Source of the DNA: Pseudomonadales bacterium
GTDB taxonomy: Bacteria > Pseudomonadota > Gammaproteobacteria > Pseudomonadales > Azotimanducaceae
DNA: 64,000 nucleotides
Direction: 5' to 3'
Assembly: GCA_016763855.1 (NCBI GenBank)
Contig: JAESSY010000137.1
Coordinates: 1 to 64,000, forward strand
Position 1 is the stretch's first letter. Each line of letters begins with the position of its first letter. Of the stretch, positions 33,871 to 41,541 are shown piece by piece. The position numbers and the translations under genes were made by a program. The notes beneath the pieces were generated by a model. The model had not been told where the DNA came from. It did no database searches and worked only from the letters and a program-made list of their open reading frames with translations.

Positions 33871-35187
33871 ATGACAATGAACACAAAGACTTCCCTAAGT
33901 TGGGAAATTCAAATTGTTGTTAGCATGTGTGTCGGCTATGGCATGTTGATGCTATGCCGTACTGTCATGGGTGTAGCGGGTCCGGCGATGTTAATTGATC
34001 CTGAGCTGCAACTAGATACCGCAAGCTTTGGTGCAATATTGGGTTGGGGTACGGCTGGAAACCTAGTGGGCAAACTCACCAATGGTGTGCTGGCTGATAG
34101 ATTGGGCGGAAGCAAGGTATTTATAGCCTCAATAGGATTCGCGGCGGTTACCACCTTTGCATTAGGCACCTTGTCGACTAACACTGCATTTTTCGCGCTT
34201 TATTTCCTCACCGTTTTTGCCAAGTCTGCTGGCTGGCCTTCGATGGCAAACATCATTCGTAGCTGGTTTACTCAGAACAAACATGGTCGAGTTTGGGGGT
34301 TTATCGCCACAAGCTCACGCATAAGTTCCGTTGCGACTACCCTGTTGCTCAGTAGTTTGCTATTGGTGATGTCTTGGCGGGGCCTCTTTTTTATTGCTGG
34401 TATCATTGCGATAATCATTGCGATTACCTTACCGAAATTTTTGAAAAACGTGAGAAGTGATTTTGGTGAAGTTGATCCAGAAACTGACGAATCGGTAAAA
34501 TCCTCAAGCTTATCGAAGTCGGCGGATGAGCATCCACTCAAAGAATCAGAGACATTAGCTGCATTCCTATTCTTCGTAAAAAGTCCACGTTTCTGGTTAA
34601 TCAGCCTCGGGGTTTCCTCCTTGGCAGTGCTATTTGAATTCCAGGTATTTATTCCGATTTACCTCAGTCAGACTTTCGGATTAATGCCAGCGCATGCCGG
34701 TATGGCATCTGCTGCATTTCCGATGGGTTGTCTGGTTGCTGTGTTTTCCGGTGGTTTTATCTATGACAAATTATCGAAGAAAAATATCGTTGTCGTAATG
34801 TGCGGCACACTGCTCGTCGCTATTCTATGCCTTGTCAGTTTGAGGTTTCTTGGTGCGAATGACTTTGGTGATCAATTCGAATTGATCCTCACGATTGGTT
34901 TGATTTTTGTATTTGGTTTTGCTATCTCCCCTGCCTACTATATTCCAATGAGTGTATTTTCTATCAGTTTTGGAGGGCGGCATTGTGGCTTGTTAGTTGG
35001 TTTGATTGATGCCTTTGCTTATTTTGGTGCAATGATATTCGATTTTGTTGGAGGAGCTGTTGCCAACAAAGAAGGTGGTTGGCAGGATTTTCTGCTTATA
35101 TTGATGGTGACTTCCGTTTTGGCTACAATCATTATGACCACATTTCTCTACCTGGATTACAGGGATGAAAGAAATGCTAAAGCTTAA
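33871..35187 (+). CDS. Major facilitator superfamily transporter
   Basis: Carrier of 438 residues with 12 predicted helices in two halves separated by a hydrophilic loop (about 195-230, FGEVDPETDESVKSSSLSK). The MFS motif A between helices 2 and 3 is NGVLADRLGGSKVF; its second-half counterpart is GGFIYDKLSKKN. The N-terminal RTVMGVAGPAM resembles organophosphate/glycerol-3-phosphate and oxalate/formate-type antiporters. Substrate unknown. An 11-bp dyad GTCCC-G-GGGAC lies 45 bases upstream and may be an operator. Confidence 0.87.
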   Translation: MTMNTKTSLSWEIQIVVSMCVGYGMLMLCRTVMGVAGPAMLIDPELQLDTASFGAILGWGTAGNLVGKLTNGVLADRLGGSKVFIASIGFAAVTTFALGTLSTNTAFFALYFLTVFAKSAGWPSMANIIRSWFTQNKHGRVWGFIATSSRISSVATTLLLSSLLLVMSWRGLFFIAGIIAIIIAITLPKFLKNVRSDFGEVDPETDESVKSSSLSKSADEHPLKESETLAAFLFFVKSPRFWLISLGVSSLAVLFEFQVFIPIYLSQTFGLMPAHAGMASAAFPMGCLVAVFSGGFIYDKLSKKNIVVVMCGTLLVAILCLVSLRFLGANDFGDQFELILTIGLIFVFGFAISPAYYIPMSVFSISFGGRHCGLLVGLIDAFAYFGAMIFDFVGGAVANKEGGWQDFLLILMVTSVLATIIMTTFLYLDYRDERNAKA

Positions 35188-35239
35188 GCGGTTTGTCTAA
35201 TTCGTTTAAGGTCAATTTCTTAACTGCAAACACGGCATC

Positions 35240-35476
35240 TTACTGATTGTGACTACCGTCACATAAAGGCTGGGTTTTTGTCTCTTTACACCCGCAAAAG
35301 AACAAGGTTTTTGTTTCTTTAGCTTCAAAGGCGAAAGGGGTGAATTCACTTCCGCTGTGAGATCCGTCGCAGAAAGGCTGTTTCTTGCTTTTCCCGCAAG
35401 CGCACCAATAGTAAGTCTTGCCCATAGTGACATTCACTGAATATGGAGTGTCAGCGGCTCGCTCAGGATTGCTCAT
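35240..35476 (-). CDS. Tandem CDGSH iron-sulfur protein
   Basis: Small protein of 78 residues with two mitoNEET-type motifs, each binding one 2Fe-2S cluster by three Cys and one His: CACGKSKKQPFCDGSH and CGCKETKTQPLCDGSH. GGAG 8 bases before ATG 35476 fixes the start; the track start adds 12 spurious residues. Such bacterial tandem CDGSH proteins are cytoplasmic and thought to act in redox or iron-sulfur homeostasis. Convergent with the MFS gene upstream. Confidence 0.93.
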   Translation of the reverse strand: MSNPERAADTPYSVNVTMGKTYYWCACGKSKKQPFCDGSHSGSEFTPFAFEAKETKTLFFCGCKETKTQPLCDGSHNQ

Positions 35477-35660
35477 AATAAATTCTCCAAAGTTACGCTT
35501 ATATATTAGCATCGATTCATGTTGCTATCTATTTGACATCAATCATACTTGGGCGAAAATTACTGATCCCGTTGTCAAGATTAAGGATAAAATCAATAAA
35601 AGAGTTGTCGGCTATGATCGGTCACCTTTTATACAATCTTGATAAAAACTAAGGAGTTAC

Positions 35661-36440
35661 ATGATGTATTTACAAAATGTTTTGAAAGTTCTACTTGTTG
35701 TTATATGTAGTACGAGCGGCGTGGCGTATTCTGAAGAGAATACGGCGCCCAAGATGTTTTACATCGATGTTTTCCAAATTGCGCCGGGTACGGAAGGGGC
35801 GTTCGAAGAAGCGTCCGCAAAATTTAAAGCTGCTGCTGGTCAAGTTGAGGGCTTTCCAGCTTATGGCGTATTTTCCAACGCGATTGGAAATAGCGGTCAG
35901 TATTCTTTTGGATCTGGGTTTGGCTCGTTCGGTGAATTGGCTATTCAGCGACAACTTTTTGCTGAAGTTTATAAGCCTGAAGAAGTAGAAAGGTTAGTTG
36001 GGCTGATACAAAAATCTGTTGTGAGCTCGAATTCATTTATCGTAGTACAACGTATAGATTTGAGTAATCCCGCGCCGGATAGCGATACGCTCCCTGAGGT
36101 TGTCTTGGCGATCAGTATTGATGTTGATCGAAATAAAACTGCACAGTTTGAGGATTACCTTAGGAGTGTGGTTGAGGCGACAAAGGCAACAGATCCAGGG
36201 ACAACCTGGAGTACGTATCAACCAGGGTTAGGTGCGCGTGGTATATGGGGTGTGCGGGTAGGGATGAAATGGAAAGACTTGGATTCCCAGCCAAAACCCA
36301 TTCTTCAGCGTTTGATCGAACACTTTGGTAATCGTAAAGGAGAGAAAATATTTGCAAGTGGGCAGGATGCGATCAACAACATTGAATCTAATGTTGAGCG
36401 GGTTCGAGTAGACCTTAGTCATTTTTCGGCAGCAAATTAG
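35661..36440 (+). CDS. Exported hypothetical protein
   Basis: Not firmly recognised. A 259-residue protein with a signal peptide (MYLQNVLKVLLVVICSTSGVAYS). Two similar halves are suggested by MFYIDVFQIAPGTEGAFEEASAKFKAA and VVLAISIDVDRNKTAQFEDYLRSVVEATKA, each a strand followed by a helix. This recalls dimeric alpha-beta-barrel (ABM/NIPSNAP-like) domains in tandem. The later RLIEHFGNRKGEKIFASGQDAI is helical. AAGGAG precedes two consecutive ATG codons, either of which could be used. Periplasmic; function unknown. Confidence 0.72.
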   Translation: MMYLQNVLKVLLVVICSTSGVAYSEENTAPKMFYIDVFQIAPGTEGAFEEASAKFKAAAGQVEGFPAYGVFSNAIGNSGQYSFGSGFGSFGELAIQRQLFAEVYKPEEVERLVGLIQKSVVSSNSFIVVQRIDLSNPAPDSDTLPEVVLAISIDVDRNKTAQFEDYLRSVVEATKATDPGTTWSTYQPGLGARGIWGVRVGMKWKDLDSQPKPILQRLIEHFGNRKGEKIFASGQDAINNIESNVERVRVDLSHFSAAN

Positions 36441-36526
36441 AAGCGATGTTTTTGAAAAGATGGAAGAAACGGTAAAGGACTAATAAACGGCAGAAGGCAA
36501 TACCCTCCGCTAATCCAGATCACCAT

Positions 36527-37717
36527 TTAACGCGAATGCAGTACCAACGCTTCCAACCCGTGGAAGTGGTAACGATCTGCGTAAACGGGTTCTGAACCGA
36601 TCCTAACTTTCGGCAATCGTTCAAACAGCACACTAAGGGCTATTTCAATTTCCAAGCGCGCGAGGGGTGCTCCTACACAAAAATGAATGCCGGCCCCGAA
36701 GCTGGTATGACCAATACCGCCTCGTGTTGGATTAAAGAGGTGGGCATCGCTAAATTTCTCCTCATCCCTATTGGCTGAACCTAACAATAATCCAATGACA
36801 TCGCCTTGTTTAAATGCTTGTCCCTGGTATTCAAGATCTTCAAGCACAAAACGCGTAAACATATGCAAGGGCGGATCAAAACGTAGGCATTCTTCTGTTA
36901 GGGCCCGGGCACCTTCCTCGGTAGATGTTACATCAATACTATTTTCTAGAATTGCTTTAACGCCATTACCGATACCATGTACAGTGGCTTCGTGACCGGC
37001 ATTGAGCAATAAAATGGATGTTGCGATCAACTCTTCAATGTTGAGCCTTTCACCCTCTTCCTCGACTTTAATCAGTGCGGAAAGTAAATCGTTTGATGGT
37101 TTTCGTTTCTTGTTCTCAATCTCAGATTCTATAAATGCTTCGAAGGATAACGTTGCCTCGTTGGCAATGCGTTCAACTTCTTTGTTATTGCCGTGTTCGT
37201 AAATCGCTACCATCTTATGAGACCAGTCGAGAAGTTGGTCTGCCATTTCCGTCGGCACACCAAGAAGCTTGCAAATAACAATAACTGGGATGACTTCTGC
37301 GTAGCTGCTTAATAGATCAAATGGTTGGTTAGTGTCGATTTTATCAATCAGAGTGTTGGCGAGTGTCGTGATTTCCTCTCGCTGGGTTTCAACTTGACGA
37401 GAGACGAAAGCACGACTAACCAAACGCCTAAGGCGGGTATGTGTCGGTGGTTCCATTTCGAGTAGTGAATTTTGATCAAAACGAACGAGGGCGGGACAAC
37501 GTTCTTCTTTTTCTGCATTATCAACATCGACTAAATGGTTAATTTGCCGACCAAAACGCCGGTCACGCAATAATTTATTTACTTCCTTGAATCGAGGGAA
37601 GCAATAATAGCCGTATTCTTCCCAAAAGAAACAAGAACCCATGGAACGCATTTTATTATAGACGGGGTAGGGGTTTTGAAAGAATACTGGATCTGACGGA
37701 TTCTGGGAAAATCGCAC
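36527..37717 (-). CDS. Cytochrome P450
   Basis: Soluble bacterial P450 of 396 residues. The haem-binding loop is TSFGAGIHFCVGAPLARLE (axial Cys347), the ExxR pair is in ALTEECLRFDPP, and the I-helix is LLNAGHEATVHGIGN, in which the usual acid-Thr pair reads EAT. It would hydroxylate an organic substrate using ferredoxin-delivered electrons; no ferredoxin or reductase gene is adjacent. Starts with GTG. Resembles CYP107-type class I enzymes more than the CYP153 found later in the window. A glutathione transferase gene lies upstream on the same strand, 61 bases away. Confidence 0.93.
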   Translation of the reverse strand: MRFSQNPSDPVFFQNPYPVYNKMRSMGSCFFWEEYGYYCFPRFKEVNKLLRDRRFGRQINHLVDVDNAEKEERCPALVRFDQNSLLEMEPPTHTRLRRLVSRAFVSRQVETQREEITTLANTLIDKIDTNQPFDLLSSYAEVIPVIVICKLLGVPTEMADQLLDWSHKMVAIYEHGNNKEVERIANEATLSFEAFIESEIENKKRKPSNDLLSALIKVEEEGERLNIEELIATSILLLNAGHEATVHGIGNGVKAILENSIDVTSTEEGARALTEECLRFDPPLHMFTRFVLEDLEYQGQAFKQGDVIGLLLGSANRDEEKFSDAHLFNPTRGGIGHTSFGAGIHFCVGAPLARLEIEIALSVLFERLPKVRIGSEPVYADRYHFHGLEALVLHSR

Positions 37718-37778
37718 GCTTACGTCAGATATCTAAAAACGGTGCAGGCTTGAATGAACTCGTCTTCATGCTTGTACG

Positions 37779-38381
37779 TCATGGTTGTGCGCTGGGTCTT
37801 TGTTTAAAGGATTCATACCAGCGTGCCAAGTTTTTATATTCTAAGCAGATGTCTAGTTCACAGAGTTCAGCAAAGAACAAGGCGGAAAATAAAGTGCAAT
37901 CAACGATTGTGGGTTTTTGACCCATGACAAAAGGGTTGCCACTGATAAGTTTATCTGTGCGTGCTAAGGCATCGGGTAAGTGGTTCAATTCATTTTCTGC
38001 GATTGCAGGATTCTCAGGGAAACCTAAAGGAGAATTTGTTGTATGGACAATGCGAATCACGCGCAACAATATTTCGTGTTCTATTTGCCTCTCAGCCTCT
38101 CTGACATTGGCTCGATCTATTGGGGTCGAGCCTATCATGTTAGGTGTCGGGTATAGTTCCTCTAGGTATTCTATAATGGTCAGGCTTTCAGTTAGATATT
38201 TTCCGTCATTCAACTCAAGAACGGGCAAGGTACCTGTAGGATTACGCTGTAAGTGAGCTTCTGACTTTTGTTCATCTTCGCGGATATTAACTAATACTTG
38301 CTCGATTTCTATGCCTTTTTCAGCGATATAGGTTCGCACCTTTGTGGGGTTGGGTGCGTAAGGAAAATAATATAATTTCAT
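37779..38381 (-). CDS. Glutathione S-transferase
   Basis: Cytosolic GST of 200 residues. The thioredoxin-like N-terminal domain is MKLYYFPYAPNPTKVRTYIAEKG, with NPTGTLPVLEL and the SLTIIEYLEE motif for glutathione binding. The all-helical C-terminal domain includes NPFVMGQKPTIVDCTLFSAL, the N-capping box region. The catalytic Ser/Tyr position near residue 10 is not obvious (Pro-Asn-Pro), so the class is uncertain. AGGA before the ATG supports the start. Between a P450 and an exported protein on the same strand; a detoxification role would fit. Confidence 0.9.
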   Translation of the reverse strand: MKLYYFPYAPNPTKVRTYIAEKGIEIEQVLVNIREDEQKSEAHLQRNPTGTLPVLELNDGKYLTESLTIIEYLEELYPTPNMIGSTPIDRANVREAERQIEHEILLRVIRIVHTTNSPLGFPENPAIAENELNHLPDALARTDKLISGNPFVMGQKPTIVDCTLFSALFFAELCELDICLEYKNLARWYESFKQRPSAQP

Positions 38382-38440
38382 AGCTTCGTCCTAGATGTTC
38401 TCTGAAATTAGGGTGCCGTGACTTTTGGAGCGCCGCGACT

Positions 38441-38887
38441 TTAAGGTGCTGCGATAGCGTGCCCGATCATGGTATTACCTTCAAAGACCGCGCGATCCAT
38501 TACGTTGATCTCGTCTATAAACACGAAATCAAAAATTTTATTCTGATTGCTATCTTTGTGTAGCATGACAATGAACATTTCCCCCTTACTAATACCCTTA
38601 TGCACTTTTATTTCAACATTGTTATGTACGCCGTTTTCAACGAAGGTTGCTGCAACATATTTGTCACCGTTGGGTGCGCCGTTCTCGAATGGGTGCATTA
38701 CAAGCCAGCCGTCGCCATCGATATTGACTTCACTAAACGTCAGTGTTGATCCGTTACGTTTGACGCCTTCGGTGATGATCCAATTGTTCTCACCGTTTCC
38801 GATGCTGATCTTAGGGGCGGATTCAGCCTGGACGATAGTAGTGGTCAAGACACTACAACTCAGTAACATGCTTCGAATTATTTTCAT
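38441..38887 (-). CDS. Exported hypothetical protein (DUF7282-like)
   Basis: A 148-residue protein with a signal peptide (MKIIRSMLLSCSVLTTTIVQA). The mature part is one beta-rich domain: GNGENNWIITEGVKRNGSTLTFSEVNID, DGWLVMHPFENGAPNGDKYVAATFVENG and KGEMFIVMLHKDSNQNKIFDF. This order (WLV(M/I)H...NG..G..I/V, then a dense acidic D-x-N-x-N loop and a final V..G) resembles DUF7282-type extracellular domains; that assignment is tentative. It may bind calcium through DSNQNKIFD. It lies 16 bases downstream of an MFS gene on the same strand, so is likely cotranscribed. Confidence 0.72.
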   Translation of the reverse strand: MKIIRSMLLSCSVLTTTIVQAESAPKISIGNGENNWIITEGVKRNGSTLTFSEVNIDGDGWLVMHPFENGAPNGDKYVAATFVENGVHNNVEIKVHKGISKGEMFIVMLHKDSNQNKIFDFVFIDEINVMDRAVFEGNTMIGHAIAAP

Positions 38888-38903
38888 TGCTAATACCCAA
38901 GGT

Positions 38904-40190
38904 TTACATCATATTGTTTTTCGCTTCCAAATCTACCCTTATGGTTTTAGAGGCAAAATAGTAATGGAGCGCTGACCAAAGATTGCCCGCCACTGCCAAT
39001 ATAAAGAGTGAATAGCGGATCGACTCCTCTCCATAGGCTTCCTTAAAGAAATCTGAAAGTGCGCCAGCGAACACGGGCCCTAGGCCGAGGCCGATTAAAT
39101 TAAGAATAAACAAAAGTATTGCTGACGCGAGTGCGCGCATAGAAGGTGGCACCATCGATTGTGTCATCGCAAAAGTGGGGCCAAGATACATGGCGCCTAA
39201 TATGGTGCTTGGAACAGCAACGAGCAATGCCAATTGAGCATTGTCGGTTGTGTACAAAATCATAGCGAATGGGACCGTCAATACCGTTGCGATACAAGGT
39301 ATGCCCATGTACCAGCGCTTATCCGTCATGCCAAGCTTGTCACCGAGATATCCCCCGAAAAAAGTACCAATCGCCCCACTAAGACCAATTAGAAATAAAT
39401 AAGTAGATGTTTCCTTCAATCCAAATCCATGTACGCGCATAAAGAATGCTGGTAAAAATAGTGCGACGCCATAGCCGACAAAAGCGTGTAAAGCACTTGC
39501 CAACGACATATGACGAAATGCCTTCATGCCCCACATAAAGCGAACAACCTTCTTAAGGGGTATTTTTTCTATAATTGCTGCTTTCTTTTCAGAGAAGCCG
39601 CGCTGCGGTTCCTTAATGGTGAAAAAGACGATAGCTGAAACAATTATACCTGGGAGCCCAACAAGAAAAAAGGCTGCCCGCCAACCAAAGTAAGCGCCTA
39701 TCCAACCCCCAGCGAGGGTGCCTATCGCACCACCAATAGGGATGCCAAGGGAATAAATTGAAAGCGCAGTACCTCGTTTTTCTTCGGGAAACAAATCTGA
39801 AATCATCGAATGAATGGGTGGGGAGCAACCTGCTTCACCGATGCCAACACCTATTCGAGCGAGCAGGAGGGTGCCAAAAGATTTAGCAGTACCTGTGAAC
39901 ATTGTCATGCCGCTCCAGATTAAAATGGCACCTGCGACAATGTTCTTACGTGTACCTACATCAGCCCAACGAGCGATTGGAATCCCTGCAAAGGTATAAA
40001 ATAGTGCAAAGGCAATGCCGCCTAACAAACCCAATTGTGTATCTGAGAGATCAATATCTTGACGAATGGGTTCAATGAGAATGCCGAATATTTGCCGATC
40101 AATGAAGTTAACAATATAGACCAGTAGGAATATACCCAAGGCATATCGTTTGTAACCTGGACTCGCCGTAAATGGCTCTGAATTCTTCAA
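38904..40190 (-). CDS. MFS transporter, spinster-like
   Basis: Twelve-helix carrier of about 428 residues. N-terminal FIDRQIFGILIEPIRQDIDLSDTQLGLLGG and motif A (PIARWADVGTRKN) followed by GEAGCSPPIHSMISDLFPEEKRGTALSIYSLG match the spinster-like MFS group, common beside lipid and steroid catabolic genes in marine bacteria. The track starts at TTG 40202, but GGGAGAG then lies inside the ORF and 5 bases before a second TTG at 40190, which is the better start. Substrate unknown. The downstream exported protein gene follows after 16 bases. Confidence 0.88.
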   Translation of the reverse strand: MKNSEPFTASPGYKRYALGIFLLVYIVNFIDRQIFGILIEPIRQDIDLSDTQLGLLGGIAFALFYTFAGIPIARWADVGTRKNIVAGAILIWSGMTMFTGTAKSFGTLLLARIGVGIGEAGCSPPIHSMISDLFPEEKRGTALSIYSLGIPIGGAIGTLAGGWIGAYFGWRAAFFLVGLPGIIVSAIVFFTIKEPQRGFSEKKAAIIEKIPLKKVVRFMWGMKAFRHMSLASALHAFVGYGVALFLPAFFMRVHGFGLKETSTYLFLIGLSGAIGTFFGGYLGDKLGMTDKRWYMGIPCIATVLTVPFAMILYTTDNAQLALLVAVPSTILGAMYLGPTFAMTQSMVPPSMRALASAILLFILNLIGLGLGPVFAGALSDFFKEAYGEESIRYSLFILAVAGNLWSALHYYFASKTIRVDLEAKNNMM

Positions 40191-40518
40191 TGTCTCTCCC
40201 AATTTGCGCTTTTTGATAATTCACCATAACACTAGCCACTGTTTGGATCGAATATGATTACAAACTCGTTTATGGGCTTTGTTTAAACCCTTATAGACAT
40301 TGCTTTGTTGTTAACTTCTTTTAGCGAGTTCTTGTCTAGAAACTAGGTTCGGCGGGGTTATACCTTTGAGCATGATTGAATTTGTTGGGCTCGGAGTGCA
40401 ACAGCGTCGAACCTTTTATGAAAAATATACGCTCAACGAACAGAAATTAACTACTTGAATCATCGTTTTTTAGCTGATATTTTGGCTTCTCTGTCTTAGT
40501 GAAGGTCGAAGGCTCGAC
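40191..40518. other. Divergent intergenic region, no gene seen
   Basis: AT-rich spacer of about 330 bases between the spinster-like MFS gene and the response regulator. It must hold both promoters; no confident -35/-10 pair was picked. A 14-base hairpin abuts the response-regulator start and is listed separately. Confidence 0.5.
40505..40518 (+). promoter_or_regulatory. Hairpin abutting the start codon of the response regulator
   Basis: GTCGA-AGGC-TCGAC forms a 5-bp stem with a tetraloop that ends one base before ATG 40519. The most likely ribosome-binding bases (AAGG) fall in the stem-loop, so folding could restrain translation. The pairing is seen directly; a regulatory effect is inferred. 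Confidence 0.4.
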
Positions 40519-41439
40519 ATGGCAAAATCAAAACACCAAATTCTGATTGTTGATGACGAGGTAGATATTCACAGTGTCACTCAGTTAGGACTAAGGGGAT
40601 TAAAATATAAGGATAAACGTTGTGAATTCCTGTCAGCCTATACTGGCCATGAGGCTTTGGATATGATCCGCCAAAATCCCAATATCGCCGTTATATTACT
40701 GGACGTAGTCATGGAATCCGATCATGCGGGTTTGGAGGCTTGTCGTAGTATTCGAAATGAGCTGGGTAATCAATCGGTTCGTATTATTCTACGAACAGGG
40801 CAGCCTGGTAGCTGCCCAGAAAAAGAAACGATTGATAATTACGACATTGATGGCTATTTGGCAAAAACAGAAATTACAGCCACAAAACTCTACACCACAG
40901 TTCGTACAGCCATCAAAGCCTATTCAGAATTAATTGAGCTTGAGCGCCACAAAGAGAGTCTCGCTTTGATTCACGATTGTGCAATGTCTTTCCGTTCCTT
41001 TGATCCCCTAGAAAACGCCCTTAATCAGATATTGAATGCAGCGTCGACCATTGCTAAAACTGAATTTGCCGTATTGTCCCTCGAAACATTTGAACAATCT
41101 GATACAGCCAGTCAGTACCAGCTACATTTGGCTACCCCAAGAGATGATCTAACAGAGCAAATTGAAGATGTTGTTACAACGGTTAACGAACTGATTCTTT
41201 ACGAGGCTCAGGCCATGGCTATCGAGGCGAAAGGCGGTATGGTATTTTCATTTTCACTGCTCCGGGAATTGGGTCATGGTTGGATATATCTCGAAACCCT
41301 TGAATTGGACGACCTTCAGCAACAGGCCCTGTCGCTTCTGTGTGGGCACGCTGCTAATGCGCTTTACTCGACCGTTGCTCTGGGTGTGTTGGCAGCAAAA
41401 TTAGATGATGATGATGATTTTAATTTAATGGTGATTTAA
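40519..41439 (+). CDS. Response regulator with DUF3369 domain
   Basis: A 306-residue protein. The receiver is at about residues 6-130 (ILIVDDEVDIHSVTQLGL, phosphoacceptor Asp in VILLDVVMESDHAG, Lys in DGYLAKTE). A DUF3369 region of GAF-like fold follows (about 150-290, CAMSFRSFDPLENALNQILNAAS). Many DUF3369 proteins end in an HD-GYP, GGDEF or kinase module; here nothing follows except an acidic tail. The output is therefore unknown, perhaps protein-protein contact. It precedes the NarK-kinase fusion by about 100 bases on the same strand and is its natural partner. Confidence 0.88.
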   Translation: MAKSKHQILIVDDEVDIHSVTQLGLRGLKYKDKRCEFLSAYTGHEALDMIRQNPNIAVILLDVVMESDHAGLEACRSIRNELGNQSVRIILRTGQPGSCPEKETIDNYDIDGYLAKTEITATKLYTTVRTAIKAYSELIELERHKESLALIHDCAMSFRSFDPLENALNQILNAASTIAKTEFAVLSLETFEQSDTASQYQLHLATPRDDLTEQIEDVVTTVNELILYEAQAMAIEAKGGMVFSFSLLRELGHGWIYLETLELDDLQQQALSLLCGHAANALYSTVALGVLAAKLDDDDDFNLMVI

Positions 41440-41541
41440 AGGGAAATTGGCCCCTAGAAAATGTGCTCCATCTATAAGCAAATGTGAGAGCATATTGAGC
41501 TCGGTATGGATAAAGACCTAATAATAAGAACGAGATGAGTA

